Positions 29,600 through 39,317 of a stretch of DNA of 64,000 nucleotides are shown here, one piece after another. The notes beneath the pieces are model-generated. The model had not been told where the DNA came from, made no database searches, and worked only from the letters and a program-made list of their open reading frames with translations. Each line of letters opens with the position of its first letter. Within the stretch, counting starts at the first letter, position 1. Source of the DNA: Telmatospirillum siberiense (GTDB taxonomy: Bacteria; Pseudomonadota; Alphaproteobacteria; Rhodospirillales; Magnetospirillaceae); contig NZ_PIUM01000008.1 of the NCBI RefSeq assembly GCF_002845745.1, forward strand, positions 1 to 64,000, in the 5' to 3' direction. The position numbers and the translations under genes are program-made.

Positions 29600-30283
29600 C
29601 TATTTGCTTACCCGATGAATTCCGCATTCCGTTTTAGCGGCGCCGGCCCATCGTCCCGCCCTGACCGGTTCGTTCGCCCCGGTCGGCCGGGAACAGGGCC
29701 AACAGCCGATGGAGTGGTACCCCTGGGCGACCAGGGGATGAGCAGGCAACTTCCTAAGACGGAAGGCCTCGTCGATTCTCTGCTGGCTCCAACGGGCCAA
29801 CGGGGCGATCTTCACCACCTCACCCGCGCCCGCCTCGATGGTCGACAGGCTTTCCCGCCCACCGCCGTGATATTGCTTGCGCCCGTCGATCAAGGCCCGA
29901 AAGCCCCGAACAGCCCGCCTCAAGGGTTGCACCTTGCGCAGATTGCAGCAGGCGTCGGCATCGGTGAGCCACAATTCGTCAGCTTTCTTAACGTCCTCGG
30001 GATCCGGCCGAATGACCCGCAGGTTGCGCAGTCCCAAAACCTCCGTCAGGCGGACCTGATAGGCGAGCGTTTCATCGAACAGTTCGCCGGTATCGAGAAA
30101 GATCACCGGAATCGTCTTGTCGCACTGCGCCACCAGATCGAGCAACACGGCCGCCTCGGCACCGAAGGAACTGATGACCGCCAAAGATTGGGGAAACTCC
30201 CGCCGCATCGCCGCTATCAGGTCCAATCCGTCCAAATCCCCATGCGCCCCGCGCAAGCGGGCCACGTCATCCTCGATGCTCAT
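29600..30283 (-). CDS. cysH: Adenylyl-sulfate (APS) reductase, thioredoxin-dependent
   Basis: A 227-residue CysH. The iron-sulfur ligand pairs are present ([11 protein letters not shown] near 131 and IGCWPC near 200), which marks the assimilatory APS-reducing type rather than the cluster-free PAPS type. The catalytic Cys is in the C-terminal KTECGIH. The PP-loop-like segment reads [13 protein letters not shown]. It overlaps cysI by 4 bp (ATGA). The product, sulfite, is the substrate of CysI, encoded upstream in the same operon. Confidence 0.95.
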   Translation of the reverse strand: MSIEDDVARLRGAHGDLDGLDLIAAMRREFPQSLAVISSFGAEAAVLLDLVAQCDKTIPVIFLDTGELFDETLAYQVRLTEVLGLRNLRVIRPDPEDVKKADELWLTDADACCNLRKVQPLRRAVRGFRALIDGRKQYHGGGRESLSTIEAGAGEVVKIAPLARWSQQRIDEAFRLRKLPAHPLVAQGYHSIGCWPCSRPTGANEPVRAGRWAGAAKTECGIHRVSK

Positions 30284-32328
30284 TCGGCGGCGTCCCGCCC
30301 ATTGCCGGGTGCCTCGATAAGGGCGCGCACGCTGTCGATGAAAACCGCGACGGCTTCCCGGTAGGCATCGGGACGACCGCTCGACAGCGCCGCCGTCCGT
30401 TCCGCCTCGACATGATCGAGGGACGCCGCAATTCGCGCCTTGGCTATTCCACGAACGCGATCGTGGATTACCGTCGCCGATTCGTCGTCTTTCGTGAATT
30501 GACCGTCATGATGAAGGACACGGCGCGCCGCCAGGGTCTGCGCATCCTCCGCCGCGCGCAAGGCCTCCTCCCACCGACCGACCTGAAGATGGCGATCCAG
30601 ACGGATCAGGGCGTCGTCGGCGAGATCCGCCAACAGATCGTCCGAGGCGAAGGGTGCCGCGCATTCGCCGCGCAAGGTCGGAGCCCCCTTGAACCTGTCC
30701 TCGTCGCCCCAATCGATGAACAGCTTCCCCTCGTCGGAAGCGTCGGCAAGCGGCGTCAACAGATCCTTGAGCCCCTCCTTGCCCAACCGCTCGGCCCAGC
30801 GCCGAACGCTTTCTCCGGATTGTTTGCCCCCGGCATATCCCTGGCGCAGGAGACGCAGGGCCGCCAAGCCGTGACGGGCCGGAATGATCGGTCCATGCAG
30901 ACCGACGACACCATCCTGGACGCCGGTCCGCCCGTCGCCGCCGATATGGATCTGATAATGGGGGGCGGGCACGCCATCGATCTTCTTGGCCAGGCCCTGG
31001 AATCCGAAGTCGGCGATTTCATGCAGGCCGCAGGAATTCTGGCAGCCCGATACCCGAACGGAAATTCCCTTGGCCGTGGGATCGTCCTTCGCATCCGCCC
31101 AGACCTGACGGCCGAAGCCTTGCGAATTGGTGATTCCGATACGGCAGGTCGTGGTTCCCGGGCAGGACACCACATCGGCGCTCTCGGAGGCACTGGCCGG
31201 CACGTCGATATTGATGGCCCGCAGACGCTGAGCCACCTCGTCGAGGCGATCACCGGGGACGTCGGGCAGAACGACATTCTGATCGCGCGTCACCCGCAAT
31301 TGCCGGATGCCGACGTCCCGGCCGATGGCCGCCAGGCCCTCGAGTTGCTCGGACGACAACAAGCCCAACGGCGGATTTCCGACCACGGCGAAACGTCCGT
31401 CATGCTGCTTGACGATCCCCAAGGGGGTCCGTTCGATCGCCGCCTCTTCCGGCCGGCGCCACTGCAAAGGCTGCCAGGGGCGCTGGGGCAGGCCGCGCAG
31501 ACGTTCGAACTCCTCGGCGAACAAGGCGCGGAATTTTTCCTCGCCGAACCGCTTGACGACGAATTTGATGCGCGCCGCATTGCGATTGATGCGGTCCGAA
31601 TAGCGCTGATGCAGACGGGCCAGGGTCTCCACGACCGTCTGCAATTCCTCTTCGGTCACGAAATCGAGGACTTTCGTCGCCGGACGCGGTTGACCGCCCA
31701 AGCCGCCCCCGGCGTAAACGATGAAACCCTTCTTGCCATTCGCTTCGGTGGCGATGAACGACAGATCGTGAATGGCCGAGACGCCGCAGTCCGTGGCGCA
31801 GCCGGACACCGAGATCTTCACCTTGCGCGGCATATGCTGGACCAGGGGATGGCGGATCCAGCTGCGAGCCAGACGGCTCGCCACCTCGCCGGCATCCACA
31901 TGCTCGCGCGGGCAGTTGCCGGCAAGGGCGCAGGCATTGATGTTGCGCAGCGTGTTGCCGCAGGCTTCGCGCGTGGTCAAACCATTGGAATAAAGGAACT
32001 CCAACGCTTCGGCCGTGCGTTCCAGCGGCACGAAATAGGTCTGGAAATCCTGACGGGTGGTGATGTGGGCATCGCCCTGGCAGAATTTTCGATTGAAATG
32101 CGCAAGCACGCCCAGCCAGGGCAAGGGCACCAGCCCCCCCGGAATCTTGATGCGGACCATCTGCACGCCCGGCTGTTTCTGACCGTAGACGCCGAAGCGG
32201 ACGCGGAATGCCGTCCACTTGTCCTCGTCCCAATCACCGCCCAGGCGGTGCTTCAACCCCTGCCGGTATTCGTCGAGATCAGAAAGCCGAACCAGGGGTT
32301 CGATTTCGCGGGAAGCATTGACGGACAT
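30280..32328 (-). CDS. cysI: Sulfite reductase hemoprotein with C-terminal extension
   Basis: About 682 residues. A siroheme / 4Fe-4S nitrite-sulfite reductase reducing sulfite to sulfide. Cluster ligands are visible as SCPGTTTCRIGITNSQG and VSGCQNSCGLHEIADFG; the substrate-binding half-domains GDAHITTRQDFQTYF and RQLRVTRDQNVVLPD flank them. Roughly 120 C-terminal residues (DDLLADLADDALIRLDRHLQ to the end) exceed the usual CysI and look all-helical; their role is unknown. No cysJ flavoprotein is encoded nearby. Start choice: ATG 32328; a GTG at 32334 with GAGGG 7 bases upstream, and an ATG at 32355, are alternatives. First gene of the cys operon. Confidence 0.93.
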   Translation of the reverse strand: MSVNASREIEPLVRLSDLDEYRQGLKHRLGGDWDEDKWTAFRVRFGVYGQKQPGVQMVRIKIPGGLVPLPWLGVLAHFNRKFCQGDAHITTRQDFQTYFVPLERTAEALEFLYSNGLTTREACGNTLRNINACALAGNCPREHVDAGEVASRLARSWIRHPLVQHMPRKVKISVSGCATDCGVSAIHDLSFIATEANGKKGFIVYAGGGLGGQPRPATKVLDFVTEEELQTVVETLARLHQRYSDRINRNAARIKFVVKRFGEEKFRALFAEEFERLRGLPQRPWQPLQWRRPEEAAIERTPLGIVKQHDGRFAVVGNPPLGLLSSEQLEGLAAIGRDVGIRQLRVTRDQNVVLPDVPGDRLDEVAQRLRAINIDVPASASESADVVSCPGTTTCRIGITNSQGFGRQVWADAKDDPTAKGISVRVSGCQNSCGLHEIADFGFQGLAKKIDGVPAPHYQIHIGGDGRTGVQDGVVGLHGPIIPARHGLAALRLLRQGYAGGKQSGESVRRWAERLGKEGLKDLLTPLADASDEGKLFIDWGDEDRFKGAPTLRGECAAPFASDDLLADLADDALIRLDRHLQVGRWEEALRAAEDAQTLAARRVLHHDGQFTKDDESATVIHDRVRGIAKARIAASLDHVEAERTAALSSGRPDAYREAVAVFIDSVRALIEAPGNGRDAAE

Positions 32329-32960
32329 GGTCACCAATCGGCCCTCGCTCTCCATTACACACAACATATGTGTTAATACAATCTATTTGCGCATACATTC
32401 GTGCATTTTTTCGACATCGTCAATAGTTTCGGTGAATTTTTATTTATCTATCAATGTTGTAGACTACTGATAACCATATTCAGAACATGCTTATCTGACG
32501 CCGTTCTTCCCACGCATATCCTTGAATTCATATCAATTCGGTCAAACAAAGCCCCTCGGCGGGACGCTCGCTCAGATCTTGATGACGCTTCCGCTCCGCT
32601 TCAGCGGGCGAGAGGCGCCGCCCAGGCTAAAGGATCTGTTGAAATTACCGCGTCATGCTCGACAGTCACGTCCTGATGACAGGGAAATTCCCATCGGCAA
32701 CTGGGATGATACCCCCCTGAGACAACGGTTGCACCACTAACAGATGATCACTTAATAACGAAATCTAGGCGCGAAATCCGTCGTACAAAATAGTAAAAAT
32801 ATAGACACATCGTAAGGTTTTATTGATTTGAGATCGCCATTTAATTAAAGTTAAAACATCATCAATTGATGTTTTCCACATGAGCACGTCAGACTCGTTA
32901 GAAGAATATATTTTAGAGCCTGCGAGTTCACCGCACCAAAGTCGAGAAGGAATCCGTTCC
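32329..32960. promoter_or_regulatory. AT-rich intergenic region, cys operon and OMP promoters
   Basis: About 630 bp without a convincing gene between divergent transcription units. Near the cys operon is the small palindrome ACATATGT (about 32361-32368) set in ttacacacaacatatgtgttaat, which could be a regulator site. The stretch 32740-32930 is AT-rich and precedes the outer-membrane gene. A short GC-rich piece at 32560-32630 (cgctccgcttcagcgggcg) resembles the dispersed-repeat hairpins. No assignment beyond this. Confidence 0.4.
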
Positions 32961-33842
32961 GTGCGCAACAAGCCGTCCAGGGCATGTCTTTTTCTGTCCA
33001 TCACGCTCCCCGCGCTGGCGCTGTTTTCCCAGCCAAGCCATGCGCAAGAAACGTCCATCTCCGCCCAAACTCCGGGGGGCCATGTGAATGTGGCGACACT
33101 GCCGGGAATCGAACTCGGCGGTCAGGTCTCCAACTACCGCTATCAGGAACATGTGGTTTCCAACGCCGAATTCATGCATGAAACGGGCGTCAAGGTCGGC
33201 ATAACCGGTGCCATCACCGAGTTCGTCTATCAAGGCTTTTTCGTGACCGGTGATGTCCGCTTCGCCTATAGCGGCAACGATTACTCGAGCGCCAGCGGCA
33301 AACAAGACGATATCCCCGACTATTTATTTGAAACGCGCGCCGTGGTCGGAAAAGACCTGTTCGTCACCGGCCCCTTGCTGAAGGGGGCGATCGTCGGTAT
33401 TTCCCCGTACATCGGCATCGGATACCGGAGACTGTACAACGACTCGACGGGGCAGACGGATCTGGGAGTGAAAGGCTACACGCGGGAAAGCCAGTATCTT
33501 TACCTTCCCGTCGGCGTAACGCACCGTTTCGGCGTCAGCGAAGGCGCGCGAATCAGCGTCAACACCGAATATGATCAACTGATTGAAGGATGGCAGACGA
33601 GCAATCTGAACGACGCCTCTCCCGCCTTTCCCAACATCGAGAGCAAGCAACGCGGGGGCTTCGGCTTACGCGGCAGCGCCATGTATGAACGAGGCATCTG
33701 GTCTGTCGGTCCGTTCTTCAATTATTGGAACATCAACCAATCGGAAACCGCACACTTCACGGTCGCCAGGTGGCGCTACTCCGGATTCGAACCCCACAAC
33801 CAGACCCTCGAATACGGCGTGCAGGCGCGCTACCACTTCTGA
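32961..33842 (+). CDS. Outer-membrane beta-barrel protein (predicted)
   Basis: About 293 residues. Start taken as the GTG at 32961 because GAAGGA sits 8 bases before it and it gives a clean signal peptide (RNKPSRACLFLSITLPALAL then SQPSHAQE, cleavage after HA-Q). The mature part is rich in alternating aromatic and polar strands (IGIGYRRLY, SQYLYLPVGVTHRFG, GPFFNYWNIN) and ends in YGVQARYHF with the terminal Phe typical of barrel proteins recognised by the BAM complex. No specific family recognised; it may be opacity-like. It lies between two sulfur-assimilation clusters, which may be coincidence. Confidence 0.75.
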   Translation: MRNKPSRACLFLSITLPALALFSQPSHAQETSISAQTPGGHVNVATLPGIELGGQVSNYRYQEHVVSNAEFMHETGVKVGITGAITEFVYQGFFVTGDVRFAYSGNDYSSASGKQDDIPDYLFETRAVVGKDLFVTGPLLKGAIVGISPYIGIGYRRLYNDSTGQTDLGVKGYTRESQYLYLPVGVTHRFGVSEGARISVNTEYDQLIEGWQTSNLNDASPAFPNIESKQRGGFGLRGSAMYERGIWSVGPFFNYWNINQSETAHFTVARWRYSGFEPHNQTLEYGVQARYHF

Positions 33843-34199
33843 TGCGCTCCTCGTCCCTTGCGGGCTATGGCATTCACACATCTCGGCTTTGCCGGGAAGA
33901 AATGCCGTCGTTCGCGAGCCTTCAGGCGAAGCAATCCAGTCCTTCCGGCAGTCTGGATTGCTTCGTCGCTCCGCTTCTCGCAATGACGCTTAATATGTTG
34001 AGAATAGGTTACTGTGGTCCCTGGGCTTGCCCCGGGGATCCACCTGCCCGCCTCCAATGAGCTCGGCCGATCCGCGCAATCATGGATTGCCGGATCAGGT
34101 CCAGCAATGACGGTTTTGGGTTGTCGTCAGCACACAAACTCAGCCGGACAACCGTGGAACAAGTCCGGGCAGAACGAGTGTAAGGCATCCCACCGATGC
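33843..34199. repeat. Intergenic repeats
   Basis: No gene. Bases 33857-33990 are a diverged copy of the unit seen at 20264-20345 and, inverted, at about 5920-6010 (gggctatggcattcacacatct, then cgttcgcgagcc and gcgaagcaatcc). Bases about 34014-34115 are a REP-like unit (cctgggcttgccccgggga, then catggattgccggatcagg, then ccagcaatgacgg), a type common in alphaproteobacteria. The 3' ends of the barrel gene and cysA converge on this region. Confidence 0.65.
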
Positions 34200-35309
34200 C
34201 TACAGCATGGCGCTGGTGCGGGCCAGTTCCTCGCGGCTTTCCAGGGTGGTCCCCTCCCAGCCGTCGCGCAGAAAGAAGCGGGCCTGACGCGGCCACAAAA
34301 GGACCCGCTGGCCCGGCGCCAGTTCAAGTTCCGCATGGCGCTGCCGGCTGGTTTCCGCCTCGATGATGTGTTCACCCAGCGAAAGTTCCACCCGTACCAC
34401 CGCCCCCAGAACCGAGACGTGGCGAACCACGGCGAAGCTCCCCCCTCCCTCTCCGGGTCGCGAAAGCAGCAGATCGTGCGGCCGGACGAAGGCGACGCCG
34501 GCGGCGTCGGCGACACCGGCATAGGACGGCGCCGGCATGACCAACGGCCCGATTTCCGCCTGACCGCCCCGGATCCGGCAAGGCAGGGCATTGACGTTGC
34601 CCAGGAACTGGTAAACGAAGGGTGTCGCCGGCTGATCGTAGATTTCGGTGGGAGTACCGATCTGTTCGATGCGCCCCTGGTTCATCACCACCACCCGGTC
34701 GGCGACTTCCAGCGCTTCTTCCTGATCGTGGGTGACAAAGACACCGGTGATCTTCAATTCGTCGTGAAGCCGGCGCAGCCAACGGCGCAATTCCTTGCGC
34801 ACCTGGGCGTCGAGAGCGCCGAAGGGTTCATCCAGAAGCAACACCCGGGGTTGGATCGCCAGGGCGCGGGCCAAGGCCACCCTTTGACGCTGCCCTCCGG
34901 AAAGCTGCGAGGGATAGCGCAGGGCCAGACCGTCCAGTTGCACCATGGACAGAAGATGATGGACGCGTTCGGCGATCTCCGCCTTGGACGGACGCTCCTT
35001 GCGTGAACGCACCTTCAAACCGAAGGCGACGTTGTCGAACACCGTCATGTGCCGGAACAGCGCATAATGCTGGAAGACGAAACCGACGTGGCGGTCGCGC
35101 GCCGAAACCAGGGTGGCGTCACCGCCGTCGAACAGCACGCTGCCCGAATCGGGAAACTCCAGACCGCCCAGGATACGCAGCAAGGTCGTCTTGCCCGATC
35201 CCGATGGCCCCAACAGGGCGACCAACTCGCCCTCGGCGATATTCAACGACACATCGTTCAAGGCGGCAAAACTGCCGAACGTCTTCCTGACATTCCGGGC
35301 GTCGATCAT
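34200..35309 (-). CDS. cysA: Sulfate ABC transporter ATP-binding protein
   Basis: About 369 residues; the ATPase energising sulfate/thiosulfate import with CysT/CysW. Walker [12 protein letters not shown], signature [16 protein letters not shown], Walker [14 protein letters not shown] and the H-loop [15 protein letters not shown] are seen, followed by a C-terminal TOBE-like domain (about 240-369). The start is taken at ATG 35309 ([12 protein letters not shown]) because GAGG is 6 bases upstream and CysA proteins begin at this point; ATGs at 35312 and 35321 are alternatives, the last overlapping the cysW stop by 4 bp. Last gene of sbp-cysT-cysW-cysA. Confidence 0.95.
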   Translation of the reverse strand: MIDARNVRKTFGSFAALNDVSLNIAEGELVALLGPSGSGKTTLLRILGGLEFPDSGSVLFDGGDATLVSARDRHVGFVFQHYALFRHMTVFDNVAFGLKVRSRKERPSKAEIAERVHHLLSMVQLDGLALRYPSQLSGGQRQRVALARALAIQPRVLLLDEPFGALDAQVRKELRRWLRRLHDELKITGVFVTHDQEEALEVADRVVVMNQGRIEQIGTPTEIYDQPATPFVYQFLGNVNALPCRIRGGQAEIGPLVMPAPSYAGVADAAGVAFVRPHDLLLSRPGEGGGSFAVVRHVSVLGAVVRVELSLGEHIIEAETSRQRHAELELAPGQRVLLWPRQARFFLRDGWEGTTLESREELARTSAML

Positions 35310-35317
35310 CATTGACC

Positions 35318-36193
35318 TCATTGCCGCGCGTCGGCGGCGATCTCACGGCTGAACCGCCAGACCAGCAAGGCTTTGGCGGCAAGGGTAACCAGGGCCAGCA
35401 GGGCCAGCAGGGAGGCGACGGCAAAGGCCGCCATATAATTGTATTCGTTGTAGAGGATCTCGACATGCAGCGGCATGGTGTTGGTCACCCCCCGCACATG
35501 GCCCGAGACCACCGATACGGCACCGAACTCTCCCATGGCGCGGGCGTTGCACAACAGCACGCCGTAAAGCAGGCCCCATTTGATGTTGGGCACGGTAACC
35601 GTCCAAAAGATCCGCCAGCCGCTGGCCCCCAGCACCACGGCTGCCTCCTCCTCCTCGGTGCCTTGCGATTCCATCAGGGGAATCAGTTCGCGGGCGACGA
35701 AGGGGAAGGTGACGAACACCGTGGCCAGCACGATCCCCGGAACGGCGAAGATCAACTTGATGTCGTGATCCCTCAACCAGGGACCGAACCACCCCTGCAG
35801 TCCGAACAGCAACACATAGATCAGCCCCGAGATGACCGGCGAAACCGAAAAGGGAATGTCGATCAAGGTGATGAGCAGGCTTTTGGCCCGGAAGTCGAAC
35901 TTGGCGATACACCAGGAGGCGACGGCGCCGAAGACGACGTTGAGCGGCACGGCGATCACCGCCACCAGCAACGTAAGCCGAATCGCCGCCAGCGCGTCGT
36001 CATCGACGAGGGCCGCGAAATAGGCGTCGGCGCCTTTCGAAAAAGCCTCGCCGAACACCGTCGCCAGGGGCAGCAGCAGGAACAGACCAAGGATGGCAAC
36101 ACCGAGAGCGGTTAGCAGACCCTTGACCCAGAGCGTCTCGCTGACGGCGCGGGAGCGTCGTCGGGCCGCCGAGATTTCCACGGCTATGGCCAT
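35318..36193 (-). CDS. cysW: Sulfate ABC transporter permease CysW
   Basis: A 291-residue inner-membrane permease with about six membrane helices. The cytoplasmic EAA loop reads [18 protein letters not shown], the surface contacting CysA. The segment [19 protein letters not shown] is characteristic of CysW. It starts 1 bp after the cysT stop, so the two permeases are coupled. Function: forms the translocation pore with CysT. Confidence 0.95.
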   Translation of the reverse strand: MAIAVEISAARRRSRAVSETLWVKGLLTALGVAILGLFLLLPLATVFGEAFSKGADAYFAALVDDDALAAIRLTLLVAVIAVPLNVVFGAVASWCIAKFDFRAKSLLITLIDIPFSVSPVISGLIYVLLFGLQGWFGPWLRDHDIKLIFAVPGIVLATVFVTFPFVARELIPLMESQGTEEEEAAVVLGASGWRIFWTVTVPNIKWGLLYGVLLCNARAMGEFGAVSVVSGHVRGVTNTMPLHVEILYNEYNYMAAFAVASLLALLALVTLAAKALLVWRFSREIAADARQ

Positions 36194-36194
36194 G

Positions 36195-37025
36195 TCAGAC
36201 CGCCCCCAGACGATTACTATGCCATTTCTGCAAAGTGTTGATCACCAGAAGCAGGATGAAGGAGGCCACCAGCATCACCACGGCGATGGCGGTTGCCCCG
36301 GCGTAATCATATTGTTCGAGCTTGGTGACGATCAGCAAAGGCGCGATTTCCGAAACCCCGGGCATATTGCCGGCAATAAAAATCACCGAGCCATATTCCC
36401 CAAGGGCGCGGGCGAAGGCCAGCGCGAAGCCGGTTACCAGGGCTGGGAAGACCGCCGGCAGGATGATCATGCGGAAAATCTGCCAGCGCCCAGCCCCCAG
36501 GCTGACCGCCACCTCCTCATGTTCGACTTCGAGATCCTGCAACACGGGCTGCACGGTCCGCACGACGAAGGGCAATCCGATGAACACCATGGCCACCACG
36601 ACACCGAGCGGCGTGAAGGCCACCTTGATGCCAAGAGGTTTCAGGAACTGGCCGACCCATCCGTTGGGCGCGTAGATGGCGGTCAGCGCGATACCGGCCA
36701 CGGCGGTCGGCAGCGCGAAGGGCAGATCAACGATGGCGTCAAAGAATTTCCGTCCGGGAAAGTCGTAGCGCACCAGCACCCAGGCGACCAGCAAACCGGC
36801 TACCACATTGATCATGGCCGCCAGCAAAGCCCCCCCGAAACTCAGGCGGTAGGCCGCCAACACGCGGGGCGCGAAGGCGGCCTGGACGAATTGCTCCCAG
36901 CCCATCCCGGCGGCACGGAAAAACAGCGCCGCCAGGGGAATGAGCACGATCAGCCCGAGATAGAACAATGTGTAACCCAGGGTGGGTCCGAATCCCGGGA
37001 TGACGGAAGACTTGGTCGCGGTCAT
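36195..37025 (-). CDS. cysT: Sulfate ABC transporter permease CysT
   Basis: A 276-residue inner-membrane permease, with about six membrane helices. The EAA loop reads [21 protein letters not shown] and the C-terminal half includes [21 protein letters not shown], typical of CysT/CysU. The start codon overlaps the sbp stop by one base (TAATG). Pairs with CysW. Confidence 0.95.
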   Translation of the reverse strand: MTATKSSVIPGFGPTLGYTLFYLGLIVLIPLAALFFRAAGMGWEQFVQAAFAPRVLAAYRLSFGGALLAAMINVVAGLLVAWVLVRYDFPGRKFFDAIVDLPFALPTAVAGIALTAIYAPNGWVGQFLKPLGIKVAFTPLGVVVAMVFIGLPFVVRTVQPVLQDLEVEHEEVAVSLGAGRWQIFRMIILPAVFPALVTGFALAFARALGEYGSVIFIAGNMPGVSEIAPLLIVTKLEQYDYAGATAIAVVMLVASFILLLVINTLQKWHSNRLGAV

Positions 37026-38038
37026 TATTTTTTCGCAACTCCGGTGATGGAATCGAAGATTCCGCCATCCTGGAAGTGAGCCTTGTGCAAGGCCTGCCAG
37101 CCACCCAGGCTCTGCACGCTGAACAACTGAACCTCCGGGAAGTCCTTGGCGTGCCGCTTGGCGACATCGGGATCGCGGGGCCGGTAATGGTTACGCGCGA
37201 CGATCTCCTGGCCCTCCGGGCTGTAAAGGAATTTCAGATAAGCCTCCGAGACGGCACGCGTTCCGCGTTTGTCGACCACCTTGTCGACCACCGCGACGGG
37301 TGGCTCGGCAAGGACCGAGATGGACGGAATGACGATGTCGAACTGATTCTTGCCCAACTGCGCCTCGGCCAGGATAGCCTCATTCTCCCAGGCCAGTAAA
37401 ACATCACCGATGCCTCTTTGCACGAAGGTCGTGGTCGATCCGCGCGCGCCCGAATCGAGAACAGGCACGTTCTTGAACAGAGCTGCCAGGTATTCTTTCG
37501 CCTTGGCCTCGTCGTTGTTGTAATGGTGCAGGGCATATCCCCACGCTCCGACATAGGCCCATCGGCCGCCGGCCGATGTCTTCGGGTTGGATGTTATGAC
37601 CTCCACTCCCGGCTTGGTGAGATCGTCCCAATCCTTCAAGTGCTTGGGATTACCCTTGCGCACCAGAAATACCACGTCCGAAGTGTAGGGGGTCGAATTG
37701 TAGGGCAGGCGGTTGGCCCAGTCTGAGGAGAGCAGCCCGGTCTTTTCGGCGATGGCGTCGATATCGTAGGACAAGCCCAGGGTCACCACGTCGGCCTCCA
37801 GCCCGTCGATGACCGAACGCGCCTGCGCGCCGGAACCGCCGTGCGATTGGTTGATCTTCAGGCTCTCGCCGGTCTTGGCCTTCCACTCCTTGGCAAAGGC
37901 CTGGTTGACTTCCTGATAAAGTTCGCGGGTCGGATCATAGGAAACATTCAGCAAAGTGGTATCGGCCCGCGCCGGAGAGACGGCCAACCCGCTCAAGGCG
38001 ATCCAGGCGAAAAGGGAAATGGTGTTTTTGATCCTCAT
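37025..38038 (-). CDS. sbp: Periplasmic sulfate-binding protein
   Basis: A 337-residue exported substrate-binding protein (signal peptide at about 1-23, cleaved before [16 protein letters not shown]). The family blocks [23 protein letters not shown] and [20 protein letters not shown] identify a sulfate/thiosulfate-binding protein of the Sbp/CysP type; which anion is preferred cannot be read. Start at ATG 38038 with AAGGA about 9 bases upstream; the reading frame extends 47 codons further without support. First gene of the transporter operon. Confidence 0.95.
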   Translation of the reverse strand: MRIKNTISLFAWIALSGLAVSPARADTTLLNVSYDPTRELYQEVNQAFAKEWKAKTGESLKINQSHGGSGAQARSVIDGLEADVVTLGLSYDIDAIAEKTGLLSSDWANRLPYNSTPYTSDVVFLVRKGNPKHLKDWDDLTKPGVEVITSNPKTSAGGRWAYVGAWGYALHHYNNDEAKAKEYLAALFKNVPVLDSGARGSTTTFVQRGIGDVLLAWENEAILAEAQLGKNQFDIVIPSISVLAEPPVAVVDKVVDKRGTRAVSEAYLKFLYSPEGQEIVARNHYRPRDPDVAKRHAKDFPEVQLFSVQSLGGWQALHKAHFQDGGIFDSITGVAKK

Positions 38039-38324
38039 CGCGGCAATCCTTCGAAAATTTCGGTCAACTTCCGGAAGCGATATATGTGACGCACCGCTTC
38101 GCCCCATTTTTACACTAAATAAACGTATATGATGCAGAATATAATCACACGCTGATGTTGTTAGCGTCAAGCCTGCCACAAAAAAACGTGCAATGTTGAT
38201 TCGCCATCGATCCTCTTGACGAACGCGGGGCGGAGACGTTGTTTTGGACCGTCGAGAACAGCGGCCTTAGCCATGAATGACACGGGGTGAAATCGGCAGC
38301 CCCCTTTATGCGGAAAAGGACATC
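38039..38324. promoter_or_regulatory. Divergent promoter region sbp / hydrolase
   Basis: About 285 bp with no gene. An AT-rich patch at 38105-38150 (tttttacactaaataaacgtatatgatgcag) is plausible promoter DNA for sbp. A regulator site could not be defined. Confidence 0.35.
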
Positions 38325-39098
38325 ATGACCTCTGTGAACTTGAACGCGCAAATCATCGGGGAAGGAAGTCCGCTGGTCATTCTTCACGGGCTGTTCGGCT
38401 CGGCCCGCAACTGGGGATCCATCGCCCGCGGCCTGGCCGACATCCGCCAGGTCCATGCCCTCGATCTGCGCAATCACGGATCCTCGCCCTGGGATCCCCT
38501 CATGTCTTACGAACGGATGGCAGAGGACGTCGCCGCTTACATCGAGCGGCGGGGACTGGCGCCCGCCGATGTCCTCGGCCATTCGATGGGAGGCAAGACG
38601 GCGATGCTGATGGCGCTGACCCATCCCGAACTGGTCGAACGCCTGATCGTCGTCGATATCGCGCCGGTCAGTTATGTGCGTGAAAGTTTTCCCGAATATC
38701 TCCGCGCCATGCAGGGCATCGACCTCGACCGGCTGCACCGCCGGGCCGATATCGACGAGGCCCTGGCGCCAGCCATTCCCGATGCCTCGCTGCGCGCCTT
38801 TCTGATGCAAAACCTGGTCAGCCAGGACGGGCGTTTCCATTGGCGCATCAATCTGGCCGGCATCGGCCCCAATCTGCCGACGATCATCGCTTTTCCCGAG
38901 GTCGAGGGTCATTTCGACGGTCCCACCACCTTCCTGGCCGGCGAACGCTCCGATTATATCCGCCCGCGCGACACAACCGCCATCGAACGTCTGTTTCCAC
39001 GGGCCAAATTGATCGAAATCGGCGAAACTGGCCATTGGCCGCACGCCGAACGGCCCGAACGCTTTCTCTCGCTCACCCGCGACGCCTTGACCGCGTGA
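38325..39098 (+). CDS. Alpha/beta hydrolase (YbfF-like esterase)
   Basis: A 257-residue cytoplasmic alpha/beta hydrolase. Nucleophile elbow GHSMGGKTAM, oxyanion region LHGLFGSARNWGS, charge-relay Asp probably in FLAGERSDYI and His in GETGHWPHAE. The LDLRNHGSSPWD block resembles the YbfF esterase group. Natural substrate unknown. The start at 38325 has AAGGA 5 bases upstream; an earlier ATG at 38277 has none. Followed by a hairpin at 39101-39135. Confidence 0.88.
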   Translation: MTSVNLNAQIIGEGSPLVILHGLFGSARNWGSIARGLADIRQVHALDLRNHGSSPWDPLMSYERMAEDVAAYIERRGLAPADVLGHSMGGKTAMLMALTHPELVERLIVVDIAPVSYVRESFPEYLRAMQGIDLDRLHRRADIDEALAPAIPDASLRAFLMQNLVSQDGRFHWRINLAGIGPNLPTIIAFPEVEGHFDGPTTFLAGERSDYIRPRDTTAIERLFPRAKLIEIGETGHWPHAERPERFLSLTRDALTA

Positions 39099-39317
39099 TA
39101 CCAAGTCCCGATGAGGATGACTCATCGAGACTTGGCTGGCCCATTGAGACGCCCGCGCCATCGTTGGCGCGAAGCCATGGGTTTCGGAGAAACCTGCCCG
39201 GCGATTGAGGGCTCGGTGATCGGTTCCGATCACCGAGAGTTGGTATGAGCCCCCTTCTTTCCGGTCCTGTCCGGTGCAAGCCTTTGCTATAGTCCTGACA
39301 TAATACAAGGAATTGAC
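39099..39317. repeat. Hairpin and dispersed repeat after hydrolase gene
   Basis: Arms of 15 bp (39101-39115 and 39121-39135) with one mismatch form a hairpin 3 bp after the stop region; it lacks a T-run, so it is at most a weak terminator. Bases 39144-39246 match 26219-26310. Inside is the perfect 12-bp palindrome pair CTCGGTGATCGG (39212-39223) and CCGATCACCGAG (39226-39237). Confidence 0.7.

Noticed and set aside
30412-32376. 654-codon plus-strand frame
   Set aside because: Antisense to cysI; no recognisable protein features.
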